Source: Actinoplanes lobatus (GTDB lineage: Bacteria > Actinomycetota > Actinomycetes > Mycobacteriales > Micromonosporaceae). Taken from it: a stretch of DNA of 64,000 nucleotides. Position numbers and translations under genes: made by a program. This document shows, one piece after another, positions 44,956-52,910 of this stretch. The stretch covers positions 5,638,501 to 5,702,500 of the forward strand of contig NZ_JACHNC010000001.1 in NCBI RefSeq assembly GCF_014205215.1. The letters are read 5' to 3'. The notes under the pieces are model-generated. The model was not told the origin of the DNA. It made no database searches and was given only the letters and a program-made list of their open reading frames with translations. How positions within the stretch are numbered: position 1 is the first letter of the stretch; each line of letters begins with the position of its first letter.

Positions 44956-45030
44956 GGACCAGCGGAGCAGCCAGGAGTGCTCACCGGTCTCTCAATCCGG
45001 AGGTCGCGGGTTCGAATCCCGCCTGGTCCA
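44956..45030 (+). tRNA. tRNA-Glu (CTC)
   Basis: Acceptor GGACCAG/CTGGTCC, D-stem GAGC/GCTC, loop CTCTCAA, T-stem GCGGG/CCCGC. The anticodon stem has one T-T mismatch next to the loop. Reads GAG codons. Confidence 0.85.
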
Positions 45031-45038
45031 CGACACGG

Positions 45039-45054
45039 CCGGCCATATGGCCGG
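45039..45054. repeat. 16-bp perfect palindrome between tRNA-Glu and tRNA-Gln
   Basis: CCGGCCATATGGCCGG separates the third and fourth tRNA genes, in a 30-bp spacer. It could fold into a processing or pausing hairpin; no termination-type T-run follows. Confidence 0.7.
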
Positions 45055-45060
45055 TCACTT

Positions 45061-45133
45061 TCCGAGATGGTGCAACAGGCAGCACGCCCGGCTCTGGACC
45101 GGGAGGTTCGAGGTTCGAATCCTCGTCTCGGAG
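45061..45133 (+). tRNA. tRNA-Gln (CTG)
   Basis: Acceptor TCCGAGA/TCTCGGA, anticodon stem CCCGG/CCGGG around CTCTGGA, T-arm CGAGG-TTCGAAT-CCTCG. Reads CAG codons only; the CAA reader is not in the array. Confidence 0.88.
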
Positions 45134-45144
45134 CGCAACAGCAC

Positions 45145-45217
45145 GCCGTTGTAGCTCACCGGGTAGAGCGGCCGCCTCGTAAGCGGCAGGCAGGCGGTTC
45201 GAGTCCGCCCTTCGGCT
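45145..45217 (+). tRNA. tRNA-Thr (CGT)
   Basis: D-arm GCTC/GAGC, anticodon stem GCCGC/GCGGC with loop CTCGTAA, T-stem GGCGG/CCGCC. The acceptor stem GCCGTTG with CTTCGGC has two T-T mismatches, so function may be reduced. Reads ACG. Confidence 0.78.
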
Positions 45218-45233
45218 CGAAAGGAGAACACAT

Positions 45234-45308
45234 GCCGACGCAGGGGAGTCCGGAGTCCCCGTCACCCCGTCAAGGTGAAGATCGCGGGTTCGAATCCCGT
45301 CGTCGGTG
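45234..45308 (+). tRNA. tRNA-Asp (GTC)
   Basis: Acceptor GCCGACG/CGTCGGT, D-stem GGGG/CCCC, anticodon stem TCACC/GGTGA with loop CCGTCAA, T-stem GCGGG/CCCGT. Reads GAC and GAT. Confidence 0.87.
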
Positions 45309-45312
45309 CGAG

Positions 45313-45386
45313 GCTGGTGTAGCTCAGTCGGTCAGAGCATCGAGCCGATAACTCGAAGGCCGGCGGTTCGATTCCGCCCACCAGCA
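45313..45386 (+). tRNA. tRNA-Ile (GAT)
   Basis: Acceptor GCTGGTG/CACCAGC, D-arm GCTC/GAGC, anticodon stem TCGAG/CTCGA with loop CCGATAA, T-stem GGCGG/CCGCC. All stems are fully paired. Reads ATC and ATT. Confidence 0.9.
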
Positions 45387-45389
45387 CAC

Positions 45390-45461
45390 GTCCGGCCAGC
45401 TCGATGTCTGGGCACCGTCCTGACACGACGGAGGCCGCCGGTTCGACGCCGGCGCCGGACA
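45390..45461 (+). tRNA. tRNA-Val (GAC)
   Basis: Acceptor GTCCGGC/GCCGGAC, anticodon stem CCGTC/GACGG with loop CTGACAC, T-stem GCCGG/CCGGC. It begins 3 nt after the preceding tRNA. Reads GTC and GTT. Confidence 0.87.
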
Positions 45462-45464
45462 CGT

Positions 45465-45538
45465 GGAGCCGTCGACTAAACGGTCAGGTCACCGTCCTTT
45501 CAAGTCGGAAGGTGCGGGTTCGAATCCCGTCGGCTCCA
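45465..45538 (+). tRNA. tRNA-Glu (TTC)
   Basis: Acceptor GGAGCCG/CGGCTCC, loop CTTTCAA, T-stem GCGGG/CCCGT. The anticodon stem CCGTC/GTCGG has one T-T mismatch. Reads GAA (and GAG). Confidence 0.85.
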
Positions 45539-45543
45539 CTCCA

Positions 45544-45617
45544 TCCCTCGTCGCCCAACCGGCAGGGCAGCGCACTGTTAATGCGTACCGGTGTCAGTTC
45601 GAATCTGACCGAGGGAG
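45544..45617 (+). tRNA. tRNA-Asn (GTT)
   Basis: Acceptor TCCCTCG/CGAGGGA, D-stem GCCC/GGGC, anticodon stem GCGCA/TGCGT with loop CTGTTAA, T-stem GTCAG/CTGAC. Last tRNA of the array; a repeated region follows at once. Reads AAC and AAT. Confidence 0.9.
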
Positions 45618-45661
45618 CGTAAGGCAAGACCCGGCAGATCTTTCTTCTTGTGGCTATCTGG

Positions 45662-45927
45662 GAGTCTTCTTCTTGGTCGCCCACGGCCGAATCCGCAATC
45701 CCTCGACAGCAGGACGCGTCACTCGGAGCGATCTTGAACGATTTACCGCCGCCTCGGGTGGTAAATCGTTCAAGATCGCACAACAGCGGCGTGCAAAGCG
45801 GGCGAAACGGGCGCCTGTTTCCGGCGAAAGCCCCATTTCCGCCTAGCGCGGCGGACGGCGCCCCCATTTGGCGGTTCGCCCGACCGGGCGCTTGACGTAG
45901 AACCGCAGACACCCAAGGAGAAGACTC
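45662..45927 (+). mobile_element. 266-bp MITE-like element, copy C
   Basis: Ends GAGTCTTCTTCTTGG (45662) and the inverted CCAAGGAGAAGACTC (ending 45927); CTGG on both sides (45658-45661 and 45928-45931). The central hairpin arms are at 45729-45750 and 45757-45778 with one mismatch. The right flank (GGATGTATCTGG then AACCCAAGGTCTTCCAGC) matches the right flank of copy A, but the element is reversed relative to copy A. Confidence 0.87.
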
Positions 45928-46299
45928 CTGGATGTATCTGGTAACCCAAGGTCTTCCAGCAAAAATGGATCATGGGCGATGGTTGGCTGCCGGGCAGCGA
46001 CCAGGAATCAAGATCGGCCCGACGGCCACTATCGCCCAAGATCGCCGGTGGGTCGTGGTGATGCCGCGGCCATCCGAATGCGCGACTCGACATCGTGGCC
46101 ACCCACAACCGAGAAACAGGTTCTCTGGCTACCTCTATCTTCCACAAAGGCCGGTGAACGGGGTCCCTCGCTTACGCGGAGTGCCGGCCGGTCGGGCTTT
46201 CGGAGGTGAGCGCACACGAAAGCCGCCACGTGGGCGGCCATCGCCGCGATAGGGCACGTAGGCGACCACGACACCGCCGCCGTGCGCGCCCACCCTCGG

Positions 46300-46568
46300 G
46301 TAAGCGCGACCACCCGCCCAGAGGGAGCGGCGTGACGGCCGAAAGTAGGCAGCCCCGGTGCCTGGGAAGCAAAGCGCGACCACCCGCTCGGAGGGAGCGG
46401 CGTGACGGCTGGGAGCGGGCAGCCCCGGTGCCTGGGAAGCAAACCGTGACCACCCGCTCAGAGGGAGCGGCAGAAATATGCGGGAGTGGCCAACCGGTCT
46501 ACGCCCGGCGGGGGCGGCACAGACTGGAGTGGGCAGCGAGAGGGGCCGGGCGGGCGGAACGGGACGAA
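46300..46568 (-). repeat. Inverted copies of the 70-bp unit and GC-rich block
   Basis: Two units containing GCCCCGGTGCCTGGGAAGCA are reverse complements of those at 10451-10740, followed by the block (46486-46568) matching 10239-10306 and 11653-11728. Mosaic C is thus largely an inverted version of mosaic A. Confidence 0.8.
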
Positions 46569-46658
46569 TAGAAACGGGGCGGCGACACGCGTACGAGAAA
46601 TGGAAGCGGAAGCGAAACGCGGACCTTGACCACAATGGCCGGTTTTGAACAGTGGGAC

Positions 46659-47846
46659 TCACCGGACCGGGGCCGGGGCTTCCGCCCGCACCGGCCGCAG
46701 GCACAGCACCGCCGTCGCCAGGCCGGCGACGGCCGCGCCGCCGAGTAGCAGCCGGTAGTCGGCGACCGCCAGCAGGCTTGCGCCGGTCGCCTGGCCGATC
46801 GCGCCCGGCGCGAAGCTGAGCAGCGTGACGGTGCCCGAGACACGCCCGAGGTAGGCCGCCGGGATCTCCCGCTGGAGGACGGTCGCGCCGGTGATCAGCA
46901 CCCACGGCGCCGCCAGGCCCGCGAGCAGTGCGGCGACGAGTACCGGGGTGAGTGACGGCAGGCAGCGTAACGCCGCACCGGCCGCGAAGAGGGCGATGCC
47001 CGTCCCGGCGAACACGTGTGGCCGCATCCGGCGCTGCAACGGTCCGGCCAGCAGGCCGGCGGCCACCGATCCGGCGCCCTGCACCGTCATCAGCACACCG
47101 GCGAAGGCCGGCGTCCGGTGCAGGCCCTCGTCGACCACGGCGAAGACCGTGGTGCCGGCCATCCCGACCAGGAACATGAGCGACGACGTCGACAGGATGA
47201 TCCGCCGCAGGACCGGATGCCGCCACAGTTGACGGGCGCCCTCGGCGATTCGCTGCCGCCAGGGTTCCGCGGCCGGCGTGGGTTCGATCCGCCCGGGGCG
47301 GATGAGCAGGCACAACGCGGCCGCCACGAAGAACGTGGCCGCGTCCAGTACGGCGACGCCGGCGCCGCCCAGCCAGGTGAACAGGCCCGCGCCGAGCAGC
47401 GGGGCGGCCAGTTTCACACCCTCGGAGGCTGACATCCGCAGCCCGTTGAGGTCGCCGAGCTGATCCGCCGGGACCGCGGCGGGCAGGACCGCGTTCTCGG
47501 CGGCGTCGAGGATCACGAAGCTGATGCCGTAGCAGAGCATGACCGCGAAGATCAGCCACACCTGTGTGTCGGTCTCGACCAGCAGCAGGAGCAGGAGCAG
47601 CAGGCCCATCACCGTGTTGGCGCCGATCATCACCCGCTGGCGGCGGGGCGCGCGGTCCACGACGGCCCCGATCACCGGCCCGGCCAGGGTGGGCGCCCAG
47701 ACCAGGAAGCCGACCCAGGCCGCCAGGCTGCTGTCCCCGGTGAGCGCCATGACCCAGATGCCGGCGGCCAGCATCATCGCGTTGCTGCCGAAGCTGGAGA
47801 CGAGAACCGATCCGAGATATGCCGTCGCGTTCCGGCTCCACTTCAC
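46659..47846 (-). CDS. MFS transporter
   Basis: 395 residues, 12 helices, MFS_3-like, with GAVVDRAPRRQRVMIGANTV (loop 2-3) and LNGLRMSASEGVKLAAPLLG (helix 5). GTG 47846 is favoured by AGGAGG at 7-nt spacing; TTG 47882 would add 12 unneeded residues. It probably exports a toxic compound. It is divergent from the DHFR-like gene. Repeat mosaic C reaches its 3' end. Confidence 0.88.
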   Translation of the reverse strand: MKWSRNATAYLGSVLVSSFGSNAMMLAAGIWVMALTGDSSLAAWVGFLVWAPTLAGPVIGAVVDRAPRRQRVMIGANTVMGLLLLLLLLVETDTQVWLIFAVMLCYGISFVILDAAENAVLPAAVPADQLGDLNGLRMSASEGVKLAAPLLGAGLFTWLGGAGVAVLDAATFFVAAALCLLIRPGRIEPTPAAEPWRQRIAEGARQLWRHPVLRRIILSTSSLMFLVGMAGTTVFAVVDEGLHRTPAFAGVLMTVQGAGSVAAGLLAGPLQRRMRPHVFAGTGIALFAAGAALRCLPSLTPVLVAALLAGLAAPWVLITGATVLQREIPAAYLGRVSGTVTLLSFAPGAIGQATGASLLAVADYRLLLGGAAVAGLATAVLCLRPVRAEAPAPVR

Positions 47847-48010
47847 CTGACGATCCTCCTGGGTTGAGTCGTTGGGGCTCAACGCTAGGTGTCCGGTTTG
47901 GCGGGGTCAATGGCGATTTTGTCAATAAATAATTGACAACTTGCGGCGATGAATTCCGGGCCGGAGTGCGGTCTTCTATGACGACGACCCCGAAACGCAG
48001 GGAGAAGACC

Positions 48011-48598
48011 ATGGGCACGATCCACATCGACCTCTTCACGACCCTCGATCTGGTCGGCCAGGCGCCGGGTGGGCGCGACGAGGACCCCGACGGCTTTCCG
48101 TACGGGGGATGGCAGTTCTCGCAACCCGACCAGACCGTCGGCGAGCACGTGATCGCCGGAATCCTGGCCACGGACGCCCTGCTGCTGGGCCGCCGCACCT
48201 ACGACATCTTCGCCGGGTACTGGCCGCACCAGGACGATGTCATCGCCGAGCGGTTCAACAGCATCCCGAAGTACGTCGCCTCGCACGGCAGCCCCACCCT
48301 CGACTGGGCCGGCACCTCGCAGCTCGGACCGGACCTGCCCGCCGCCGTCCGCGAGCTGCGCGACAAGCACGACGAGGTGCACGTGATCGGCAGCCTCAAC
48401 CTGGTGCAGACCCTGCTGCGCGAGCGCCTCTTCGACCGCCTCAACCTGTGGGTCTACCCGCTCGTGCTGGGCGTCGGCAAGAAGGTCTTCGACGGCGGCG
48501 CGGTCCCCACCTCGCTGACCCTGGCCGAGCCGCCGATCACGTCCGACCGCGGCGCCGTCCTGCTCCGCTACACCCTCGGCGACCCGATCACCGCCTGA
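48011..48598 (+). CDS. Dihydrofolate reductase-superfamily (RibD C-terminal-like) protein
   Basis: 195 residues with the fold's landmarks: GTIHIDLFTTLDLVGQAPGG, ALLLGRRTYDIFAGYWP, and HVIGSLNLVQTLLRERLFDR (G-G/S-x-x-L-x-x-x-L). Such proteins reduce pterin or pyrimidine-like substrates with NADPH; no specific function is known for most. ATG 48011 has GGGAGAAG upstream. It overlaps the convergent TPR gene by 11 bp. Confidence 0.88.
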   Translation: MGTIHIDLFTTLDLVGQAPGGRDEDPDGFPYGGWQFSQPDQTVGEHVIAGILATDALLLGRRTYDIFAGYWPHQDDVIAERFNSIPKYVASHGSPTLDWAGTSQLGPDLPAAVRELRDKHDEVHVIGSLNLVQTLLRERLFDRLNLWVYPLVLGVGKKVFDGGAVPTSLTLAEPPITSDRGAVLLRYTLGDPITA

Positions 48599-50537
48599 TC
48601 CGGCATCGTTCCAGCCCTGCGGCCAGTTCGGGCGCCACCTTCCGCAGTTCGGTCAGGTCGGTGTGGGCGTTGAGCAGGTGCGTCCAGGCGACGCCGCGCC
48701 CCTGTTCGAGATGTGCCAACGCCGTGCCGGGATCTTCCACGGCGATCGCGCAGGCCGCGCCGTCCCGGCCCAGCTCCGCGCCGAAGGTCCGCAGCATGTG
48801 CAACTGGTCCCGCTGCTCGATGCCGTGCCACGCGAGCAGCGGGAGAAGTTCGAGCGCCACCCGGTACGGCTCGAGCGCCGCCTCGAATCTCCGGTGTGTC
48901 GCCAGCACGTTCGCACAGCTCCGTGCCGCCCGGAACCGGGTCGAGGTCGGCGCGGCCCCCGAGGTGTACACCCACGACCAGTACTTCAGTGCCTCGACCA
49001 GATCGCCGTTCGATCCGGACCGCTCGAACAGTGCCTCCGCGAGAACACATCCGAAGGAGAAACCGTCGGTGTGGCCGGCGGGTGTGGCCTGCAATGCCTC
49101 GCGGCTCAGCTGGACGGCCTCGTCCAGATCCCCGGCGAATTGGAAACGGGTGTACCGGGTGCGCAGTGCCCGGCTGAGGTTGGACTGGTACACGGGCCGA
49201 TCCGGGTGACCGGTCGGGCTCAGGGCCACCGCCTGCCGGCCGACGCCGACGGCCTCGTGCAGATCGTCGCCGGCACACCGCTCCAGGAGCACCAATCCGA
49301 GACCGGAGAGGCGGCCGGCCGCCTCCGGATGGCCGACGGGCGTCATCCGTGCCGCCTCGCGAATCGCGTCCACGGCCCGATCCAGATCGGCTCCGTCCCG
49401 CGTGCGCCCGAATCGGGCGTGCAACACGGCGCCGAGAAGGTCGAGGTATCCAGTTCGATCGATGTTCCGATCGGGTGTGGCCGCGAGCGCGCCCTCGGCG
49501 GCGTTCAAGGCGTTCTCCAGGTCGGTGCCGTCGCCGGTTCGCAGGAACCGTTTACGAAGCAGGCCGGCGAGGCGGGCGAGGGCGGCGGCCTGATCGGGGT
49601 GACCGTCGGGCCCGACCTCGAGCTGTCGGCGAGCGGCCTCGACAGCCGCGGCGAGATCGGCGTCGGACCCTGTGCGTGCGAACCGCACCGCCATCACCTG
49701 GGAGAGGGCTGCCAGGTGAACGTCCCGATCGGGATCGTCAGCGGGTGCCGTCGCCGACGCCATCCGGATGGCTTTCACGGCCTCCTCCAGATCGGCGTCG
49801 GCGCCTTTTCGCTCAAACCGGTCGATCAGGGTGAGTCCGAGAGTGTTCAGGCTTCGAGGGTGGTCCGGACGACCGTCCGAGCTTGTCACCGCCTCCCTGG
49901 CGCATGCGACGGCCTCGTCGAGGTCGGCGGCGGCGCCGGTGCGCCGGTGCCGCGCCCGTAAGGCGCTGGAGAGATTGATCAGGAACGCCGCTCGACGGGG
50001 ATCCGGTTCGGGTGTGGCGTCCACCGCCCTCCTGGCCGCCGCGACGGATTCGTCGAGGTCGGCCAGGGTGCCGGTGAACCGATAGCGTTCCCGCAGCATG
50101 CTGGAGAGATGGGTCAGAAGCGTTGTCCGTACGACATCGTTCGTGTTCGTGGCGCGGACCGCCCTCCTGGCCGCATCGATGGCTTCGTCCAGGTCTGCTT
50201 CGGTGCCCGTGACCTCGGCGCGCAACAACACAGCCGTCGCGAGGTTGGTGAGGCAGGCGGCCCGGTCGGGATGGTCATCGGCGATCATGTCCACCGCTGC
50301 CCGTGTCTCTGCGCAGGCCCGATCCAGATCGGCTCGGTCGCCCGATTCCTGATAGCGGATCCGGAGCCTGCCGCCGAGGTTGGTCAGCAGGAGGGGAAGA
50401 AGAGGGTCATCGGCCGGTACGGTGACGGCCAGGCCGGTCATCAGATCGATGATCTCGTCCGGTGACGCGGAGGCCTGACCGTTCATGATCGCACGCAGCT
50501 GGTTCCGGAGTTGCTGCTGACGCTTGGGATCCGGCAT
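48588..50537 (-). CDS. TPR-repeat protein ending where a CHAT domain would normally begin
   Basis: 649 residues of helical repeats of about 45-50 residues, each with A-DLDEAVA-AREAV and HPDRAA-L-NL consensus. This type usually continues, after a stretch like the one here (LEQGRGVAWTHLLNAHTDLT), into a C-terminal CHAT caspase-like domain. Here the chain stops about 30 residues later (ELAAGLERCRIRR), overlapping the DHFR-like gene. The protease domain is therefore absent. ATG 50537; an in-frame GTG at 50573 is possible. Confidence 0.82.
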   Translation of the reverse strand: MPDPKRQQQLRNQLRAIMNGQASASPDEIIDLMTGLAVTVPADDPLLPLLLTNLGGRLRIRYQESGDRADLDRACAETRAAVDMIADDHPDRAACLTNLATAVLLRAEVTGTEADLDEAIDAARRAVRATNTNDVVRTTLLTHLSSMLRERYRFTGTLADLDESVAAARRAVDATPEPDPRRAAFLINLSSALRARHRRTGAAADLDEAVACAREAVTSSDGRPDHPRSLNTLGLTLIDRFERKGADADLEEAVKAIRMASATAPADDPDRDVHLAALSQVMAVRFARTGSDADLAAAVEAARRQLEVGPDGHPDQAAALARLAGLLRKRFLRTGDGTDLENALNAAEGALAATPDRNIDRTGYLDLLGAVLHARFGRTRDGADLDRAVDAIREAARMTPVGHPEAAGRLSGLGLVLLERCAGDDLHEAVGVGRQAVALSPTGHPDRPVYQSNLSRALRTRYTRFQFAGDLDEAVQLSREALQATPAGHTDGFSFGCVLAEALFERSGSNGDLVEALKYWSWVYTSGAAPTSTRFRAARSCANVLATHRRFEAALEPYRVALELLPLLAWHGIEQRDQLHMLRTFGAELGRDGAACAIAVEDPGTALAHLEQGRGVAWTHLLNAHTDLTELRKVAPELAAGLERCRIRR

Positions 50538-50579
50538 CCATCCAACCTGGATCCCCGCAGCGGCGTGTGTCAATGTCCG

Positions 50580-52652
50580 CTACCAGGTCCACTTTTGCAG
50601 GGCGGCGCCCGTACAGGTGGTGATGTTGATCTGGGCGTTGTTGGCGGTGGAGGCGGCGGCCAGGCACAGGTTCGTGTTGCTGAGCGGGCGGATCGTGCCG
50701 TCGGTGTTGGACCGCCACTTCTGGGCGTTCGTGTTGTTGCAGGTGAACATCCAGATCCGCTGGCCGGACGCGAAGTTGCTGTTCGGCACGTCCAGGCAGT
50801 TGCCGAGCATCCGCCACGTCCAGTCGCTGATCCTGGTCAGGGCCTGCGCCTTGGTGTTGTTGCAGGTGTACGCCTGGAGGTAGGTGCGGGCCGCGATCGC
50901 CGAGCCGGGCACGTCCAGGCAGCGGCCGGTGCTGTTGCGGAACGGGCTCATCAGCGGGTTCGGGCCCTTCGCCACCTGGACGATCTTCGCGACCGACGGG
51001 ACGCCGTCGGCGTCGACGACGAAGAGCATGTAGTAGCCGGGCGGGGCGACGCCGCCGGTCGGTGGGCCGGTGACGGTCAGCGTCGTACCGGAGGTGGTGA
51101 ATTTCAGCGGCACGTAACGCTGGCCCTGGTCGACGCCGTGGGTGACGTCGGCCAGGCCGACCAGGGCGACCTTGCTGATGCCGGCCGCCTGCGGGCTGGT
51201 GACGGTGAAGACGCCGTTCACGCTGACACCGGCCGGCGCGGCGCTGATCACCGGCCGGTCGGCGAGGTCGCCGCTGCCGTCCTTCTTGTAGAGGTACGGC
51301 GGGGTGAAGTACTCGACGTTCTTCTCCAGATAGCCCACCGTCATGCAGACCGCGCAGATCCCGCCGCCGCCGGTCAGCACCCGACCGTCGGGCAGCAGCG
51401 CCGCCGTCGAATGGTACTGGCGGATCCGGCTCGCACCGGCCAGCACCGTCCACTGTCCGGTCGCCGGATCCCAGCGTTCGGCCGTCGTCACGGCGTGGTC
51501 CAGGTCGACCAGGCCGTTGACGGCGGCGCTGGTCATGCCGCCGGTCGCCAGCACCGAACCGTCGGCCAGGACGGTGGCGTTGAGCTGACGCCGCCCGGCG
51601 GTCATCGCACCGGTCGCGGTGACCGTCGGATTGGTGCCGTTGTCGGCGTTCAGCACGACCGCGGTGCGGGTGGGCACCTTCGCCACGCCGTCCTCGGTGA
51701 CATTGCCGCCACCGACGACCAAAGAAAGACCGATATCGTACGGGGAGAAGCTCCCGTAATCACGATTGATCGCATCCCGGGTGGCGGTTCCGGTGATCAC
51801 CCCGTCGCCGGATGTGGTGATCGTGTATCCGGTCGTGTTGGGTCCGAAGAACGCGAGCTGAGTGTCCGGCCGCGACCCCATGAACGGATAGACCCGCGCA
51901 CTGTACTTGGTGAAATTGGCCAGTTTCCGAATGGCGCCGTCGGTCTGATAGACCTCGGCCGTCGCCGGCCCGCCGCCGATGATGACCTCCTCGCCGTTCG
52001 CCGTCTCGGCCACCGACGGATACCAGCGGGCCGCGGCCATGTCGTTGCCACGGCTCCACGTCTCGGTCTGCCAGTTGAACACGTAGGTGCGCACCGTCCC
52101 GGCGAGCTGCGGGTTGGCGTTCCCGCCGGCGACCAGGATGTTGCCGTTGGCCAGGTGCGCGAACCCGGCGCAGAAGATGTTGCTGCCCGCCAGGTCGACC
52201 CGGCGGAACGTGTCGTCGGCCGGGTTGAACACCATGGCCCGGGTGAAGCTCTGATCCGGATAGGTCTCGGTGGCGTCGTCGCCGACCGAGTCCCAGATCA
52301 GCACCTTGCCGTTGGGCAGCACCGCGGTGAAGACCGGCACCACGGGCGTGTTCACGACCGGGCTCCACGAACCGGCGGTCCCGGGGTCGGCGACGGCCGC
52401 CCGGCTCTGCGCGGTGCCCGGCCGGCGGCCGGTCTCGCGGTGGATGCGATCGGCGTTCTCCGCGGTCCGCTGCTCGATGACCCGCATCGGGGTGCCGACC
52501 AGGTCCTGCTCCCGGTGTTGCTGGTCGTCCTCGGCGTGCTCGTGCGCCCGGTGATCGTGCGCGGTCGCGCCGGACGCGGATGGGGATTCCAGACCGACGG
52601 CGAATGTCGCGGCTAAAAGACAGAAGACGGTGACGACGCGGCGCGGGTCCAT
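50580..52652 (-). CDS. Secreted copper-radical (galactose/glyoxal) oxidase with ricin-B domain
   Basis: 690 residues. Signal peptide (ends near SASGA, about 30), a His/Glu-rich linker, a kelch propeller, a DUF1929-like domain and a C-terminal ricin-type lectin (about 565-690, with QxW-like QKWRSN and QKWTW). Active-site residues of galactose oxidase are visible: the Cys of NIFCAGF and the Tyr of AARWYPSV that form the cross-link, the Tyr-His of RQYHSTAALLPDG, and the His of VTHGVDQGQRYVPL. It should oxidise primary alcohols or aldehydes to make H2O2 outside the cell, anchored to carbohydrate by the lectin. Confidence 0.92.
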   Translation of the reverse strand: MDPRRVVTVFCLLAATFAVGLESPSASGATAHDHRAHEHAEDDQQHREQDLVGTPMRVIEQRTAENADRIHRETGRRPGTAQSRAAVADPGTAGSWSPVVNTPVVPVFTAVLPNGKVLIWDSVGDDATETYPDQSFTRAMVFNPADDTFRRVDLAGSNIFCAGFAHLANGNILVAGGNANPQLAGTVRTYVFNWQTETWSRGNDMAAARWYPSVAETANGEEVIIGGGPATAEVYQTDGAIRKLANFTKYSARVYPFMGSRPDTQLAFFGPNTTGYTITTSGDGVITGTATRDAINRDYGSFSPYDIGLSLVVGGGNVTEDGVAKVPTRTAVVLNADNGTNPTVTATGAMTAGRRQLNATVLADGSVLATGGMTSAAVNGLVDLDHAVTTAERWDPATGQWTVLAGASRIRQYHSTAALLPDGRVLTGGGGICAVCMTVGYLEKNVEYFTPPYLYKKDGSGDLADRPVISAAPAGVSVNGVFTVTSPQAAGISKVALVGLADVTHGVDQGQRYVPLKFTTSGTTLTVTGPPTGGVAPPGYYMLFVVDADGVPSVAKIVQVAKGPNPLMSPFRNSTGRCLDVPGSAIAARTYLQAYTCNNTKAQALTRISDWTWRMLGNCLDVPNSNFASGQRIWMFTCNNTNAQKWRSNTDGTIRPLSNTNLCLAAASTANNAQINITTCTGAALQKWTW

Positions 52653-52910
52653 GAGAACTGTCCTTTCGGCAGGTCTTCTCGACAGCGCGCCGGGAATCGT
52701 TATCGGTCGGCCACCGGTCCATTCAGATCATGCCGGTGCCGTGGTGTTTCCATGGGAACGGCAATTCCCCCCGTGATCATTTAATTCGCGCCGTCCAGTT
52801 CGGTCACCATAACGCCGACTAAGGCGTCCTTCAATATTCGTTACCGTCTCTCCATCGTCTGATCCTGGACGCCGTACCCTGTCTCGCGACGTCCGGAGCG
52901 GGAGGGGCCG

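Larger units (their letters stand above)
45618..46658. other. Gene-free repeat mosaic C
   Basis: One kb without a supported gene between the tRNA array and the MFS gene. It contains the 266-bp element copy C (45662-45927) in the same repeated surroundings as copy A, a block at about 46080-46300 that is an inverted match to 10760-10920, inverted 70-bp units (46300-46480) and an inverted GC-rich block (46486-46568). Open frames here are by-products of repeat periodicity. Confidence 0.72.

Noticed and set aside
44826..45846. Protein-like frames across the tRNA array and beyond
   Set aside because: The sequence folds into ten complete tRNAs with recognisable anticodon and T loops.
44779..46658. 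Integrated phage or conjugative element at the tRNA array
   Set aside because: There is no integrase, structural or transfer gene and no duplicated tRNA 3' end that would mark an attachment site in the window.
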